NCBI GenBank assembly: GCA_965153455.1
Contig: OZ234500.1
Span: 15,933,579 to 15,997,578 of the forward strand
DNA: 64,000 bases
Reading direction: 5' to 3'
Origin: Sphagnum compactum
Lineage: Eukaryota; Bryophyta; Sphagnopsida; Sphagnales
Made by a program: the position numbers and the translations under genes. The notes beneath the pieces are model-generated. The model searched no databases and had not been told where the DNA came from. It saw nothing but the letters and a program-made list of their open reading frames with translations. How positions within the stretch are numbered: position 1 is the stretch's first letter; each line of letters opens with the position of its first letter. Shown here in pieces: positions 1 to 9,660 of this stretch.

Positions 1-2493
1 TGTTGGTGGGACAAGTTGCCTAATCATTGTAAACACATCTTTACAAAGACGGTTCAAATAATCCAGAAATGTTCTTATGTCACTTAATTCTTTATATCCT
101 AAATATGATTTCAATATTTTATCTAAATTTACATTAGTTGAAACATCATTGGCTTTTAAAACACAATCTAATAATTTTATTTTATGAATACGAATCCATG
201 CACAAGATAACATGAAATGAATTATAACTTTGATTATTTTTGAAAATATTACTTATATGATACACAAACTTTATATTTAATATTAATTAATTCTACTTGC
301 ACAATATTTTGATAAAAACATGTAAATGATGGTTTTGGATGCCCATAAAATAATGTTGGAAATTTATATTCTTCAAAATGTGCATCATGAAATAATCCAA
401 AAAGTTGAAAATCTTCTTCAGGAGCTATTGTTAGCGATTTGTCTTTATTGCCAATAACATGTTCAGGATTTAAAATATTTTGCACGAATGTGTCTGTGCA
501 ATCTTCACCAAGTACTTCTTCAAACATGTTTGGTTTTATTAATTCTAAATTTGCTTCAATTATGTATTCTTCTAACTTTATAATTTCATTTGTATTTGCT
601 AATTCTACTAAATCTTGTCAATTTGGTCTAATTGAAATTTTTACACTTTTATATAATGAAGTTTGGCAAAGTTCTTATAAAGCTTTTATCATTATGTTAA
701 GACAAACATAACCTGACATGTATATGGATTTGTATTCTAATTTTCTTTTCAAACATATTGCAATTGAACTGTCATCATACGACAATCAAGGCAATATAGT
801 TTGTATCAAATCTAAATTTGTTGGAACATTAACATGTTTTCATGCATTCCGCATTATCCATACCCTTTTGGTTGGAATATTTGTGCAAATGCAAGATGTG
901 GTGCAATTAAACATTTTTCAATTTTATTTAAAATTGGAACAAATTTAAAGTTGGATTGATTATTTGTAATATGTTCACATAAATCATGTTCAATTGTTTG
1001 CCACAATCAATTTTTTTTCAACAAAAGTTACATATAAATATAGGGTTTTCTATTATTTCATTTTTAAAAATCATTAAGCAATTTGTTAAAATATAATTTA
1101 AAAACAAGACAAATTCGAAATGTGAAACATAATGTTTTACAACAATAGCATGCATGTTTAACAATGTCTTCAATATCTTTCTTATATTTAATAATATTTC
1201 AGTCGTCATTCTTTTGGTCAAGATTTTTGTAATTTATTTTTTTGTTGAAGCTCAATTTTCTTTCATTAATTTGACAAAATTATTAAGATGTTTTTCATTT
1301 TTACTAGTCCCATTGAATGATTTAAAAAATCTTTGTTTGAAAAATCACAACCCATATTTGTTTCTTTTTTTTATTGAAAACATGATTTGGAATTTTTTTT
1401 TTTTGAAAGACCAATGATATTATCTTTAATATTGTTATTATTTTGTATGTTTTCAATTGGAGTTATTTTTTGTTTAATGAAAACAAGATTTGAAGAGTTT
1501 TTACTTTTTAAATCAATAAGATTGTCTTTAACAATATTATCACATTTGACATCACATTTGATCAACATCATTTGATTGACATCATTTTTAATTTGTTTTG
1601 ACTTTTTTAAAGTTCACATGTTGAATAGTAGGTGGAACAACTAATGAATTAGATGAAACATCTGGGAGAAAATCCATAATATTTTCAAGGATTTTTATTT
1701 ATTTTTGTTGAAAATGATGAATTTCATGATCATTATTTTCTTGGGATGTGAATTTTAGATGTTTAAGATGACATTTAATTTGTGATGTGTTTAAACCCAA
1801 ATATGGATATTTTTGAATGAAAGCTAATGCACTATCTTATGGCAACGAATTAAGATGAATTTTTATTATTTTTAACAAATTTTTATTTAATTCAAAATTC
1901 CAATTAAACTTTTTTCATTTATGTTGAACTTCATTAATTTCATTATTGATATTATGATTTAAAAATTTTGTGTCATATGCATCACAAGTGTGAATATTTG
2001 AAAAATTTATCATGGGATCACATGTTATAGCAAGTTCAAAATGGTTGTTTGCATATAATATGTTTAACACATGGCTTGCATTTTCATTTCCTACTTTCAT
2101 CATAATTTGACAATTATTTTTGTTCCAAATGTGAATTAGAAGTTGTAAATATTATGATGTCCAGCATATCATAGTGAAATCACCCCACAATCCTCCATTC
2201 AAAGTAGGTAATGACATTTGTTGTCTATAAGTAATTTTATCCATTGCTTCTCCATGATGTAAATCATGCAAAATTTTTGGATTTAATTCACATTGATGAC
2301 ATTCCAATGCTTGAGGCATACCAATTGTTAAACATTCCTGTAAATAACACATGCTATTTTTTTGGATTAATTTTGAACTTATTGAGTAATTTAATAAATA
2401 TGCTATTGAATCAAATAAAAAATCTCCTGCTTTGTATTCAAAAGTTTGAACTTGTTGCAAACCATGTTTGGTTAATTCAATATCTATGTTCAT
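1..2493 (-). pseudogene. Decayed Helitron coding region (OTU-like segment plus Helitron-like N domain)
   Basis: Reading the minus strand from 2493 towards 1, several segments can be strung together with in-frame stops between them. First comes an OTU-like protease segment (2493 to about 1930). Near 780-720 there is a stretch containing YDDSSIAICLKRKLEYKS. A segment at 527-249 contains LTIAPEEDFQLFGLF and KFPTLFYGHPKPSF. The last 230 bases translate to a stretch ending in LCKDVFTMIRQLVPPT. The 'IAP..(E)..FPTLF.G' and 'DVF.MIRQLGPPTFF' patterns are, to my knowledge, those of the Helitron-like N domain that precedes the Rep nickase and helicase of rolling-circle Helitrons, and OTU domains are known in some Helitrons. 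The Rep and helicase parts would lie left of position 1. Stops and frame breaks (about 770, 680, 600 and 2152) show it is not functional. Family identity comes from motif memory, not a search. Confidence 0.7.
1930..2493 (-). pseudogene. OTU-like cysteine protease segment within the Helitron remnant
   Basis: The minus-strand frame from 2493 reads QVQTFEYKAGDFLFDSIAYLL, then GGLWGDFTMICW, a single in-frame TAA at 2152-2154, and continues in the same frame as IWNKNNCQIMMKVG and ILYANNHFELA. The layout of an OTU fold is visible: a G-D-x-x-F-D-S block, a W-G-D block and a late N-H-F-E block. In active OTU proteases the first block is G-D-C-L-F, with the nucleophilic cysteine. Here that position is phenylalanine, so the catalytic Cys is missing while the His is kept. 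Together with the stop this points to a dead copy. It lies upstream, in reading direction, of the Helitron-like N segment, the order seen when a Helitron carries an OTU domain. Confidence 0.6.
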
Positions 2494-4115
2494 TATGTGT
2501 TATTTTCAAATTTCAATTTGATTACCTTTAACTTTGATTTTTGAAAATTATATGAAATTTATTTTTGCAAATTGATATAAAATTAAATGAAAATTGAACT
2601 CAAATTAAATTGTCCAAAAAAATCAATTTAAAGTTGACCTAATTTCGAATTAAGTTTTTAGTCCACCTAATTTTTTCAATTAAAATTAATTCTTGAGATC
2701 AATTTTTAAAATCTAGTTTAGAATATTAAAATTTTCACTTAAATTTTAAGAACTATTTATTTTTATTATGTGTATGTCAAATCAATTTTAAACTTTAATT
2801 TCAATAATTTTTTATCAATAAGTTTTTCTTAATATTTTAATTTTTTCAGTTTCTGTAATTAAAGTATTTATTTATTTATTTTTGTATGGAAAATATTTTT
2901 TCCAATGTTAATTCAATTTTTCTCTTTTAATGTTACCTAAACAGATCAAATATTATCTTTAGAAGTTTAATTCTATAGACTATTTGTTTGTCAACTTTTT
3001 CAAATTTTAATGATATTTTGATATTTTAAAATATTAATACTTTGAAATTTCACTATCAATGACAAGTTTTGACATTCAAATGAAGTTCCTAGTTTTTCAA
3101 AACAAGTTCTTGAATCAACAAATTACATATTCAATCAAAATTTCCACAAAAAATTATAGATTCAAAAAAAGTTCCAACTTCAAAATAAGTTATAACTTTT
3201 GATATCTTCAAATATCAATACTTAAATATGATTTGTTTGAATTTTCTTTATCAATGAGAAGGTTTGATTTGTATTTTATTAAATCCATAAACAAATCCCA
3301 ATAGACCCCCAATTAGTCCTAGCCAAGAAGCATGCCCATTATACAAGTGCAAGAGAGAGTTCCAATCAAATTCAAGTCAAGTTGCAAGTTCTTCAAATGA
3401 GTTCTTGAATCCAAGCTCTAATTTCGACAAAGTTCCAACTTCAAAACAAGTTATAGTAAATACATATTCAACTTTTAGTTGCAAGTTCAAGTTATAAGTT
3501 TCAAAAATCAATGTACTATGTACATACAACATATGTACAATAAATTCTTGTCCACGAAAAAGAACAATAGGTCAAATTGTACAAGTGAAGTTTCAAAATG
3601 TGATCATCCGACTAAAATGTCATTTGTGCATACTAATTTGAACTACAAACTTTTTCTTCTGCCTCTGCATTTTTTCTTTTGGAATTTTTCCCCCACTCTT
3701 CTATTACTTCTACACTTTTCCATCTTCTACACTTTTCCATGTTGTATCTTTTTTCAAGCTAGAATAACCCACAACTTCTACTATGGGACTTAAGACAAAT
3801 TTGCCTTCAGGTTTCTTTTCTTTAAATAGGCGAAGGAAAAACGTTATATTGATTTGAAATCTTCAAGACTGATGAGCTTGTGTTCAAGCAATGGCTCAAT
3901 CCATGGGTCACACAACATGAAGTCAAATTCTTCACTATTGACCTGCTTGATTTTGCAAGCAATGCGAAGTTGAGATTATCTACCACCACATGCAGAACAT
4001 CTACTACCACATGCAGAACATGCAGAACATGCACAATTAATGTTGGAAAACCTTCGTGCATTTTTTCTTTTCAGGAATTCATCCCTTTGCTTTCATGTCA
4101 TTTTGTTCTTCTTTG
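2494..4115. other. AT-rich intergenic DNA, no gene seen
   Basis: Strongly AT-rich, with many T and A runs and no frame that looks like protein. Around 3979-4033 a short run of degenerate repeats (ACATGCAGAACAT, CTACCACCACATGCAGAA) gives an artificial Thr/Cys-rich frame. I see no conserved gene. Confidence 0.6.
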
Positions 4116-4459
4116 TTGGCCCTTGCCTATCAAGGCAAGAAGGATATTGTGTTTAGATTCATTATAGAGTATAGTAGCTTAATGGATTTTGCTCCCCAGG
4201 TAATAAATAATAATAGGTCTATTTTTGTATGAGGATTTTTGAAAGATGATATTAAATGGCTTGTGTTGAAACTTGAGATTAGTTATTATAGAGTTATAAT
4301 AATATCTTGAAGGATTTTGGGTTTCTTTTAGAGGATTTTTTTTGAAGATCATATTTTTGCATGGTAAAATATTTGAGTTTCCATAACTCTTTTTTTGGCC
4401 TTAAGATACTTTTTAATGTAAATGGTAAGGCCACAATGTGACACACCCCCTTGTTCTCT
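4116..4459 (+). repeat. Dispersed ~340-bp repeat, copy 1
   Basis: Begins with a small hairpin (GCCTTGCCTATCAAGGC) and continues through recognisable blocks such as GATTCATTATAGAGTATA, GGTCTATTTTTGTATGAGG, GTGTTGAAACTTGAGATTAG and TATCTTGAAGGATTTTGGG. It ends in a block with TTTTTAATGTAAATGG, AAGGCCACA and ACACCCCCTTGTT. The same order of blocks recurs at 7351, 20712 and, inverted, at 16843. This copy and the one at 20712 are nearly identical over their first 230 bp. It has no coding capacity. The class is unresolved: it behaves like a non-autonomous element, but I could not prove terminal inverted repeats or a target duplication. Confidence 0.8.
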
Positions 4460-6249
4460 TATTAAATGGAGAGATGAGAGAGCTGCATGCTTAAGAAATT
4501 TCCTAAGTGTATTATTTCCTTTGTCTCAAGCCCCTTTTATTTTGGGAATGCCTCCACTTTATTACCCCTACACTTTGCCCATGTACTTGGGTCTTCTTTC
4601 TCCCTTTGCCTCCAATGTACTCCACAAGAGACATGGCAGCCTTCATGGAAGAGAAGCATGATTGAGCAAAATTAAAAGCTTTTTGTACAAATAAGGGGGA
4701 TGGGGAGAGAGAGAAGAAAGTAGTTGTATTAGAAGCCTATATGCATTAGTGGAGGTAAAATGAGGTAGTCTTTGCCTCCCCTAACAAGTGGGTAGCTCTT
4801 ATTTGAGCATTGCATAATTGCATGTAAAGAGACCCTTTTCTTTTCTTCTCTTCCATCCATCCATGTCCACCACCTCTTAGAGTTTATTACATCTCTTTTG
4901 GCTTCTTTTGGAAAAGACTTGTGTATATTCAATCACTTGCATTTTAGTTTTTTGAGTCATGGGATCACATGTGTGTATATATAGATTTAATGGCATTCAT
5001 GAACTCTAGGTCAAAAAAATAATGTCACCTTTTAATCTTTTAGGGGACATTCATCCTTTCCATGGATAAAAATTTCATAACACTTCATTCATCCTTTACA
5101 TGGATGAACTTTTGTAATATTTCATTCATCCTTTCCATGGATGAACTTTCATAATATTTCACATCTCCTTTCATAACATCTAGTGTTTTGTCATCAACCC
5201 TCGTCAAACTAATTGCTTTTTATGTATGCCTCACCCCAAATAATTAACTATCATATTAGATGAGTTCAAAATAAGTCCCTAATCAAAAGATCACTATGCA
5301 TAGGACCCATAAGCTCATTATTCATTTATTATCACTACGCATTTTCTATCTTAAATTGTAATTAATATTCTTCAAAAATTCTATTTCTAGTAACCAATTT
5401 TGGTGAGTTTTAACGGTGTTGATTTGTGTTAATATTAGTGGTTGGATGGGAATTTAATTAAAAAAATAATTGTCAGCTCTACATGTTTGAAACAAGCCAA
5501 AATGAAAAAACTGCCAATTTTGGGTATTTAAAAAAAATCAAAATCAAAGAATCGTGGGGTTTGAGTATTTGAAAAATGGGAATCAAAGAACCACCGGTTC
5601 ATTCATGTTATTTCAAGAACCTCAAAGAACCGTTGGGTTTCATGAAAGAACTAGCAAAGAACCTGTGGAGCTTTGAGCAATTATTTGATTTTTTCACAAT
5701 AAATTATTTGAGAATTGGAGATATGTTGGAGCAATGTATAGTGGAGTTTGAAAGAAAAATCTACTTTTGTCTCTGACTTTTAGCCAAATTTGGCTAAATC
5801 CTTTTGTAAATGATGGCCAATCCACTTATGTCCACAAATTTGGAAAAAATAACAAACCACGGTTATCAACCTTAAAAACTACCCGGTGAAGGTTTGGTGT
5901 AGTTTCTAATAATTTCCCAACATTGGTTTATTCCCTTTCCTAAACCTTGTTTTTATGGCATATATGAGTACATATTATTAGAAATTAAATTTTCATCTAG
6001 CCAATGAGATGCCTCAAGATGCATTGAGGAGTGTCCATCCATTTTCCTTTGTGGGGGGGGGGTGTCAAGGGGGATGGGGGATATGAGGTTTGATTTCTTG
6101 GATGTTGGTGTTCCCATCATGTTCCCCCAAAAGTTCCCAATGATGTTCCTCACCTATTCCAATGTGTTCCCCAAGATGTTGCCCAAATTGCATTATAGCT
6201 TAGAGCCCAATGTTTCAATTTTTGATTCATTAATTAATTAATAATAATA
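4460..6249. other. AT-rich intergenic DNA with minor repeats
   Basis: No convincing gene. It contains the three-copy repeat at 5048-5159. A 20-bp perfect palindrome at about 5778-5797 (TTTAGCCAAATTTGGCTAAA) has relatives near 41.5 and 41.8 kb, and a poly-G run lies near 6053-6061. Short frames here lack any recognisable domain. Confidence 0.5.
5048..5159. repeat. Short tandem repeat, three units of 37-38 bp
   Basis: Three consecutive units start with CATTCATCCTTTCCATGGAT (5048), CATTCATCCTTTACATGGAT (5086) and CATTCATCCTTTCCATGGAT (5123), each followed by an A/T-rich half with CATAA or GTAATATTT. Units differ by a few substitutions and one base of length. Confidence 0.85.
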
Positions 6250-7350
6250 ATATTAGTTTAATTTTTTGTGATGGGGTCAATCAAAGTGGGTCCTGGCAGA
6301 AAAAAAAAAGAAACCTTTGGGTGGACCTGATCTACCCTACACTTTAACCATGGTATACATGGTACCAGTGGCGTAGTTGTTGGCTGACCCCCAAGGGTGA
6401 CCCCACACTGCCCCAGGTTGGATGCCTCTGCCTTCTCAGAAAGGACGTTCAACGGAAAGTACCACATGTACCTTTTTATGTGGCAGAATTGGTAGGGGTA
6501 GATTCCGTGTAGGGTAACGGTTGAGTAGTGGGGAAGTTCCTGAAATAACTCAAGGGGCTTTTACATTTTTGGTGTTCCGTTGGGGCACATTTGAATTTAA
6601 CCATTTTTGAGGTCCTTTTTTTTCGTTTTCAATTAAAAAAAAAAAACCTTATAGAAAAAACCATTCAATACTAATTTGATGACCGTAAAAAAAATTTACG
6701 CCAATATCATCACCTAATTACACAAAATTTGAACCGGCACGGCGCATATAGGTGACCGACCGGGGTGAACGGGCACCTATGGTAGTCCCTTCAGCTTCTT
6801 GAGTGAGGCCTCTTTCGAGACCATATTTAAGGTCGGAAATGTAAAATTTGTACTCGGAGAGACTCTGATTTGGTCTTAGGAGGGGATCATTTTTGATATT
6901 TATTTAGTGTATTTGAAAGCGGCCCCACGAGAAATTGGGATTTTAACCATGGTACCAATCTAGGTGCTGGTTCACTGACTGGGGTGAACTAGTTCACCCA
7001 CACTGGTTTACCTTCACCTACTTGAGTCAGGAGGCCCTTTTAGGTGGCCAAATTAAACCCAAGAAATGGTTGGATTTGGACCCCGAGACTCTGATTTAGT
7101 CTAAGCATGGGATATTTATGATATTTGGAAACAATATTAGATGAATTTAGGGATTTTTATTTATTTTTTAACCATGGTACTAGCGTGGGTGCTGGTCTCA
7201 CCACTCTTTCTGGCAAACCAGCACCCACATTGGTACCATGGTAAAAAATCCCAAAATTCAATTAAATGATTTCTAAATATTAGAAATATTCCATATATTT
7301 CTGATATTTTAGAAACAATTTAGATAAATTCTGGGATTTTTATTAGTTTT
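6250..7350. repeat. Degenerate palindrome-rich repeat block
   Basis: A locally less AT-rich block in which related segments recur. Forms of ACCATGGTACC lie near 6349, 6951, 7171 and 7233. GACTCTGATTT followed by GTCT(A/T)A lies near 6862 and 7089. GGTGAAC/GTTCACC palindromes are also present, including a perfect 16-bp one at 6983-6998 (GGTGAACTAGTTCACC). The order suggests diverged units of roughly 230-250 bp, ending with the hairpin at 7171-7242. There is no protein signal. Confidence 0.6.
7171..7242. repeat. Long stem-loop: 26-nt arms, 20-nt loop
   Basis: The left arm 7171-7196 (ACCATGGTACTAGCGTGGGT...) is complementary to the right arm 7217-7242. Only three of 26 positions differ. In RNA two of those would be G-U wobbles, leaving one C-A mismatch. 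Looser complementarity continues outward (GGGATTTTT on the left, AAAAAATCCC on the right) with a roughly 10-nt bulge. It could be the centre of an inverted-repeat transposon fragment or, if transcribed, a small-RNA precursor. The sequence alone does not decide. Confidence 0.75.
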
Positions 7351-7389
7351 TTGGCCTTGCCTACCAAGGCAAGGATATATTGTGTGTTA

Positions 7390-7615
7390 TGGTGCATTCA
7401 CACTTGATGTTAAGTCAGTTGTAAAATGAAAATCTAGGTGGCATCCTAGGTGGCACCCAATGTTAAAAATGGGCCATAGCTCAATGTTAAGTGAATGCTA
7501 GCTAGCTTAACATAAATTTTTTCATGGCAACTAGGTTTAAGTCCTAAATGGCTAACATGGTGTTACGGTACTCTACCCTAGATTCCCTAACACACACAAA
7601 GTGTGAAATGCACCT
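7390..7615. mobile_element. MITE with 15-bp terminal inverted repeats and TTA target duplication
   Basis: The left end GGTGCATTCACACTT and the right end AAGTGTGAAATGCACC are inverted copies with one extra base on the right. The element is flanked by TTA at 7387-7389 and 7616-7618. The uninterrupted relative at 20712 reads TTGTGTTTAGATTCAT at the equivalent spot, with one TTA, so the duplication is supported by an empty-site comparison inside this window. A 3-bp TTA duplication is typical of PIF/Harbinger (Tourist-like) MITEs, which is my class guess. The element is 226 bp, non-coding, and has a short internal direct repeat CTAGGTGGCA. Confidence 0.8.
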
Positions 7616-7796
7616 TTAGATTGATCATAGAGTAGTAGTATAGTAGCTTAAGGGTTTTTGGCCCCTAGGTAAAGTAGGTCTATTTTTATATGAGGATTTT
7701 TGAAAGATGATGATATATGGGCTTCGTGTTGAAACTTGAGATTAGTTCTAGAGTTATGATATCTTGAAGGCTTTTGGTTTCTTTAGAGGATTTTTG

Positions 7797-8033
7797 TAAC
7801 GAATACGGTAGTACCTTGGCCATTCATTTCAACACATGTTCATCGAATAATTAATTAATTAATTTTGAGAAAATTCATTTCAACAAATAGAATATTCCTA
7901 AGTGTTCACTATTATCTTTTTGTAATATATATTTTTGATTTGGAACAAATATAATTAAATTTTTTTTTTCAACATTTGTGAAATAATATAATTAGTGTCG
8001 AATTAGCCAAGGCACTAGTAGTGTATAATTTTG
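7797..8033. mobile_element. Second nested insertion in repeat copy 2, imperfect inverted ends
   Basis: Compared with the copies at 4116 and 20712, about 235 bp of extra AT-rich DNA separates the GAGGATTTTT block from GTGAAATATTTGAATTTTC. The inner ends are inverted relatives: ATACGGTAGTACCTTGGCCA on the left and AGCCAAGGCACTAGTAGTG on the right, the latter reading CACTACTAGTGCCTTGGC in reverse. That hints at a small CACTA-type element, but the left end is degenerate and I could not fix the exact borders or a target duplication. Confidence 0.5.
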
Positions 8034-8145
8034 TGTTGTGAAATATTTGAATTTTCATCATGATTTTTTCTTTTGCATTAAGATACTTTTTTTAATGTAA
8101 ATGACAAGGCCACACAGTGTGTCAGTGACACACCCCTCGTTTACT

Positions 8146-9660
8146 ATTGTACGCGTGTGGGTGCTATAGTTCATCATCCAAGGGACGAACGAACGAACAG
8201 ACGACTGAAAATGGCGGAATCTGTCACTTGCGGTCCGAACACACCCGACCGGGGTAAAAAACTTAAACGAAAAAGCGCTACAATATTGCCGTTAAGAGAT
8301 TATGGCGGAAAAACACCGGCGGAACTGGCGGAACGGCCAGATGACCTCGTCGTCGTCTCCCTGCCTGCCTGCCCGCCTACCTACCTACCTGCCTATCTAC
8401 CTACCTACTGCCTGCCTGCCTGCCTGCCTGCGCCAAGTATATGCTTGCGCTTTCGTATTCCTACCCACCTGGAGAGACCGCTCAGGCTTCCCTTCGCTTG
8501 CCTTTTCCTTAGTGTATTTACTGTTGCTGCTGCTCCTGCTCCTGGTTCTGCGCACTCGAGCATTCTCGCCTTCGCTCCGCTGGATTTATTTTTTTTCCCT
8601 TCTTCTTCTTTTTCTTTCGTCGATGGCAGGATTATGCTCTTTAGGAGCATTAATAGCACACATTTTTAAAGGAAGTTTTGTTGTAACTTTTGTTCTTGCA
8701 CTTTGATTGCTTTTGAAACAAAAGGGAGGTTCTTTTGGCGTTGGATACGCACCGACTAGGGCAGAGCATTTGTGGTCTGTTCTATGATGTCGATCTCAAG
8801 TTTGAAGGATCGATCGCTTTGCTGTTTTGTACGTCATCACGTGGAAAGCCAAGCTGCATTGTATTTGTGTTTGGCTCAATGGGAGAGAACGGTCACGACG
8901 TTGTTTTGTTGCTTCTATAGGTAATCGCTCTGTTGCAGGCTCGCGGAAGACAGAGGCAGGCAGGCAGGCTTGCTTGCTTGCAGTGTTTGTTATTAGGGTT
9001 CGTGTCATTCAGACAGATTTGTCTCTCGCCTTTGCGATGATGCATTGGCGATGATGGTGTTTTTGGAGAGTTTTTGACTGAGTTTTTGGCGCCGTTGTTT
9101 CTAGTCTTGGAAGGGGGGATCTCGTCAACAGGAATGGCAAGATCGTTTTGCGTGTTTTCTATTTTGCTGTTGACCTAAGCGTTAGGACGCAAGCTTAGGT
9201 CCTGTGACGATCGCCGGTGGTTTTGTTTTTTTTTGTCGATGTTGTTTTTGCCGTGGACATGGTCGAGTGGAGATGTGCGTGAAGCACCGGATTGAATGCG
9301 CAGAAACGGCGGCGGCAGCAGCAGGATCAGCAGCAGCAGTGACCAGAACTACTGCAAGAACTAGAGCATAGTGAGGTAAATGGAACCATCCTGGGTAAGT
9401 GTATTAGTGGCAGAGAATGGCATGGTAGGATGGAGATCGAGAGACGCCGCAATTTTCGGGCAATGGTTGCATGAATGCAACTCGATTGACTTGGTGAACA
9501 GAGAGGAATTATGGACAGGAATGGAATGAAAACAGAGCTGGGAAGTCGAGCAGGAATGCAAGAATTCAGCTTTGGAGAAAGGGTGTTTTGTGACCTAGAA
9601 GGGTAGCAATTGTCAGGAAGCAAGGAGGAGGTGGAGGAGTGGGTGATTGTGCATTGGACC
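8146..9660 (+). promoter_or_regulatory. GC-rich upstream region and probable 5' leader of the QWRF gene
   Basis: Base composition changes sharply at about 8150 from AT-rich repeat to GC-rich DNA with CpGs. It contains tetranucleotide arrays CCTG/CCTA at 8360-8432 and CAGG/CTTG at 8957-8984, and a GGC/CAG run near 9307-9340. Open frames here are low-complexity and shadow each other, so I read the region as promoter plus untranslated leader, possibly with a leader intron. No unambiguous TATA box was found. The start chosen for the gene is the ATG at 9661, in a favourable ACCATGG context. Confidence 0.5.

Larger units (their letters stand above)
7351..8145 (+). repeat. Dispersed ~340-bp repeat, copy 2, split by two insertions
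   Basis: Starts with TTGGCCTTGCCTACCAAGGC and carries the same blocks as the 4116 copy, but is interrupted twice: at 7390-7615 by a small inverted-repeat element, and at about 7797-8033 by a second insertion. Its last block (TTTTTTTAATGTAAATGACAA, CACACCCCTCGTTT) resumes at about 8034 and abuts the GC-rich leader of the QWRF gene. Confidence 0.8.

Noticed and set aside
3880-4167. Thr/Cys-rich frame (STTTCRTSTTTCRTCRTC)
   Set aside because: Produced by a short DNA repeat of ACATGCAGAAC type, with no homologue that I know.
8302-9054. Overlapping open frames on both strands in the QWRF leader
   Set aside because: They consist of tetranucleotide-repeat translations (Cys/Leu/Pro/Ala runs), overlap each other, and carry no domain.
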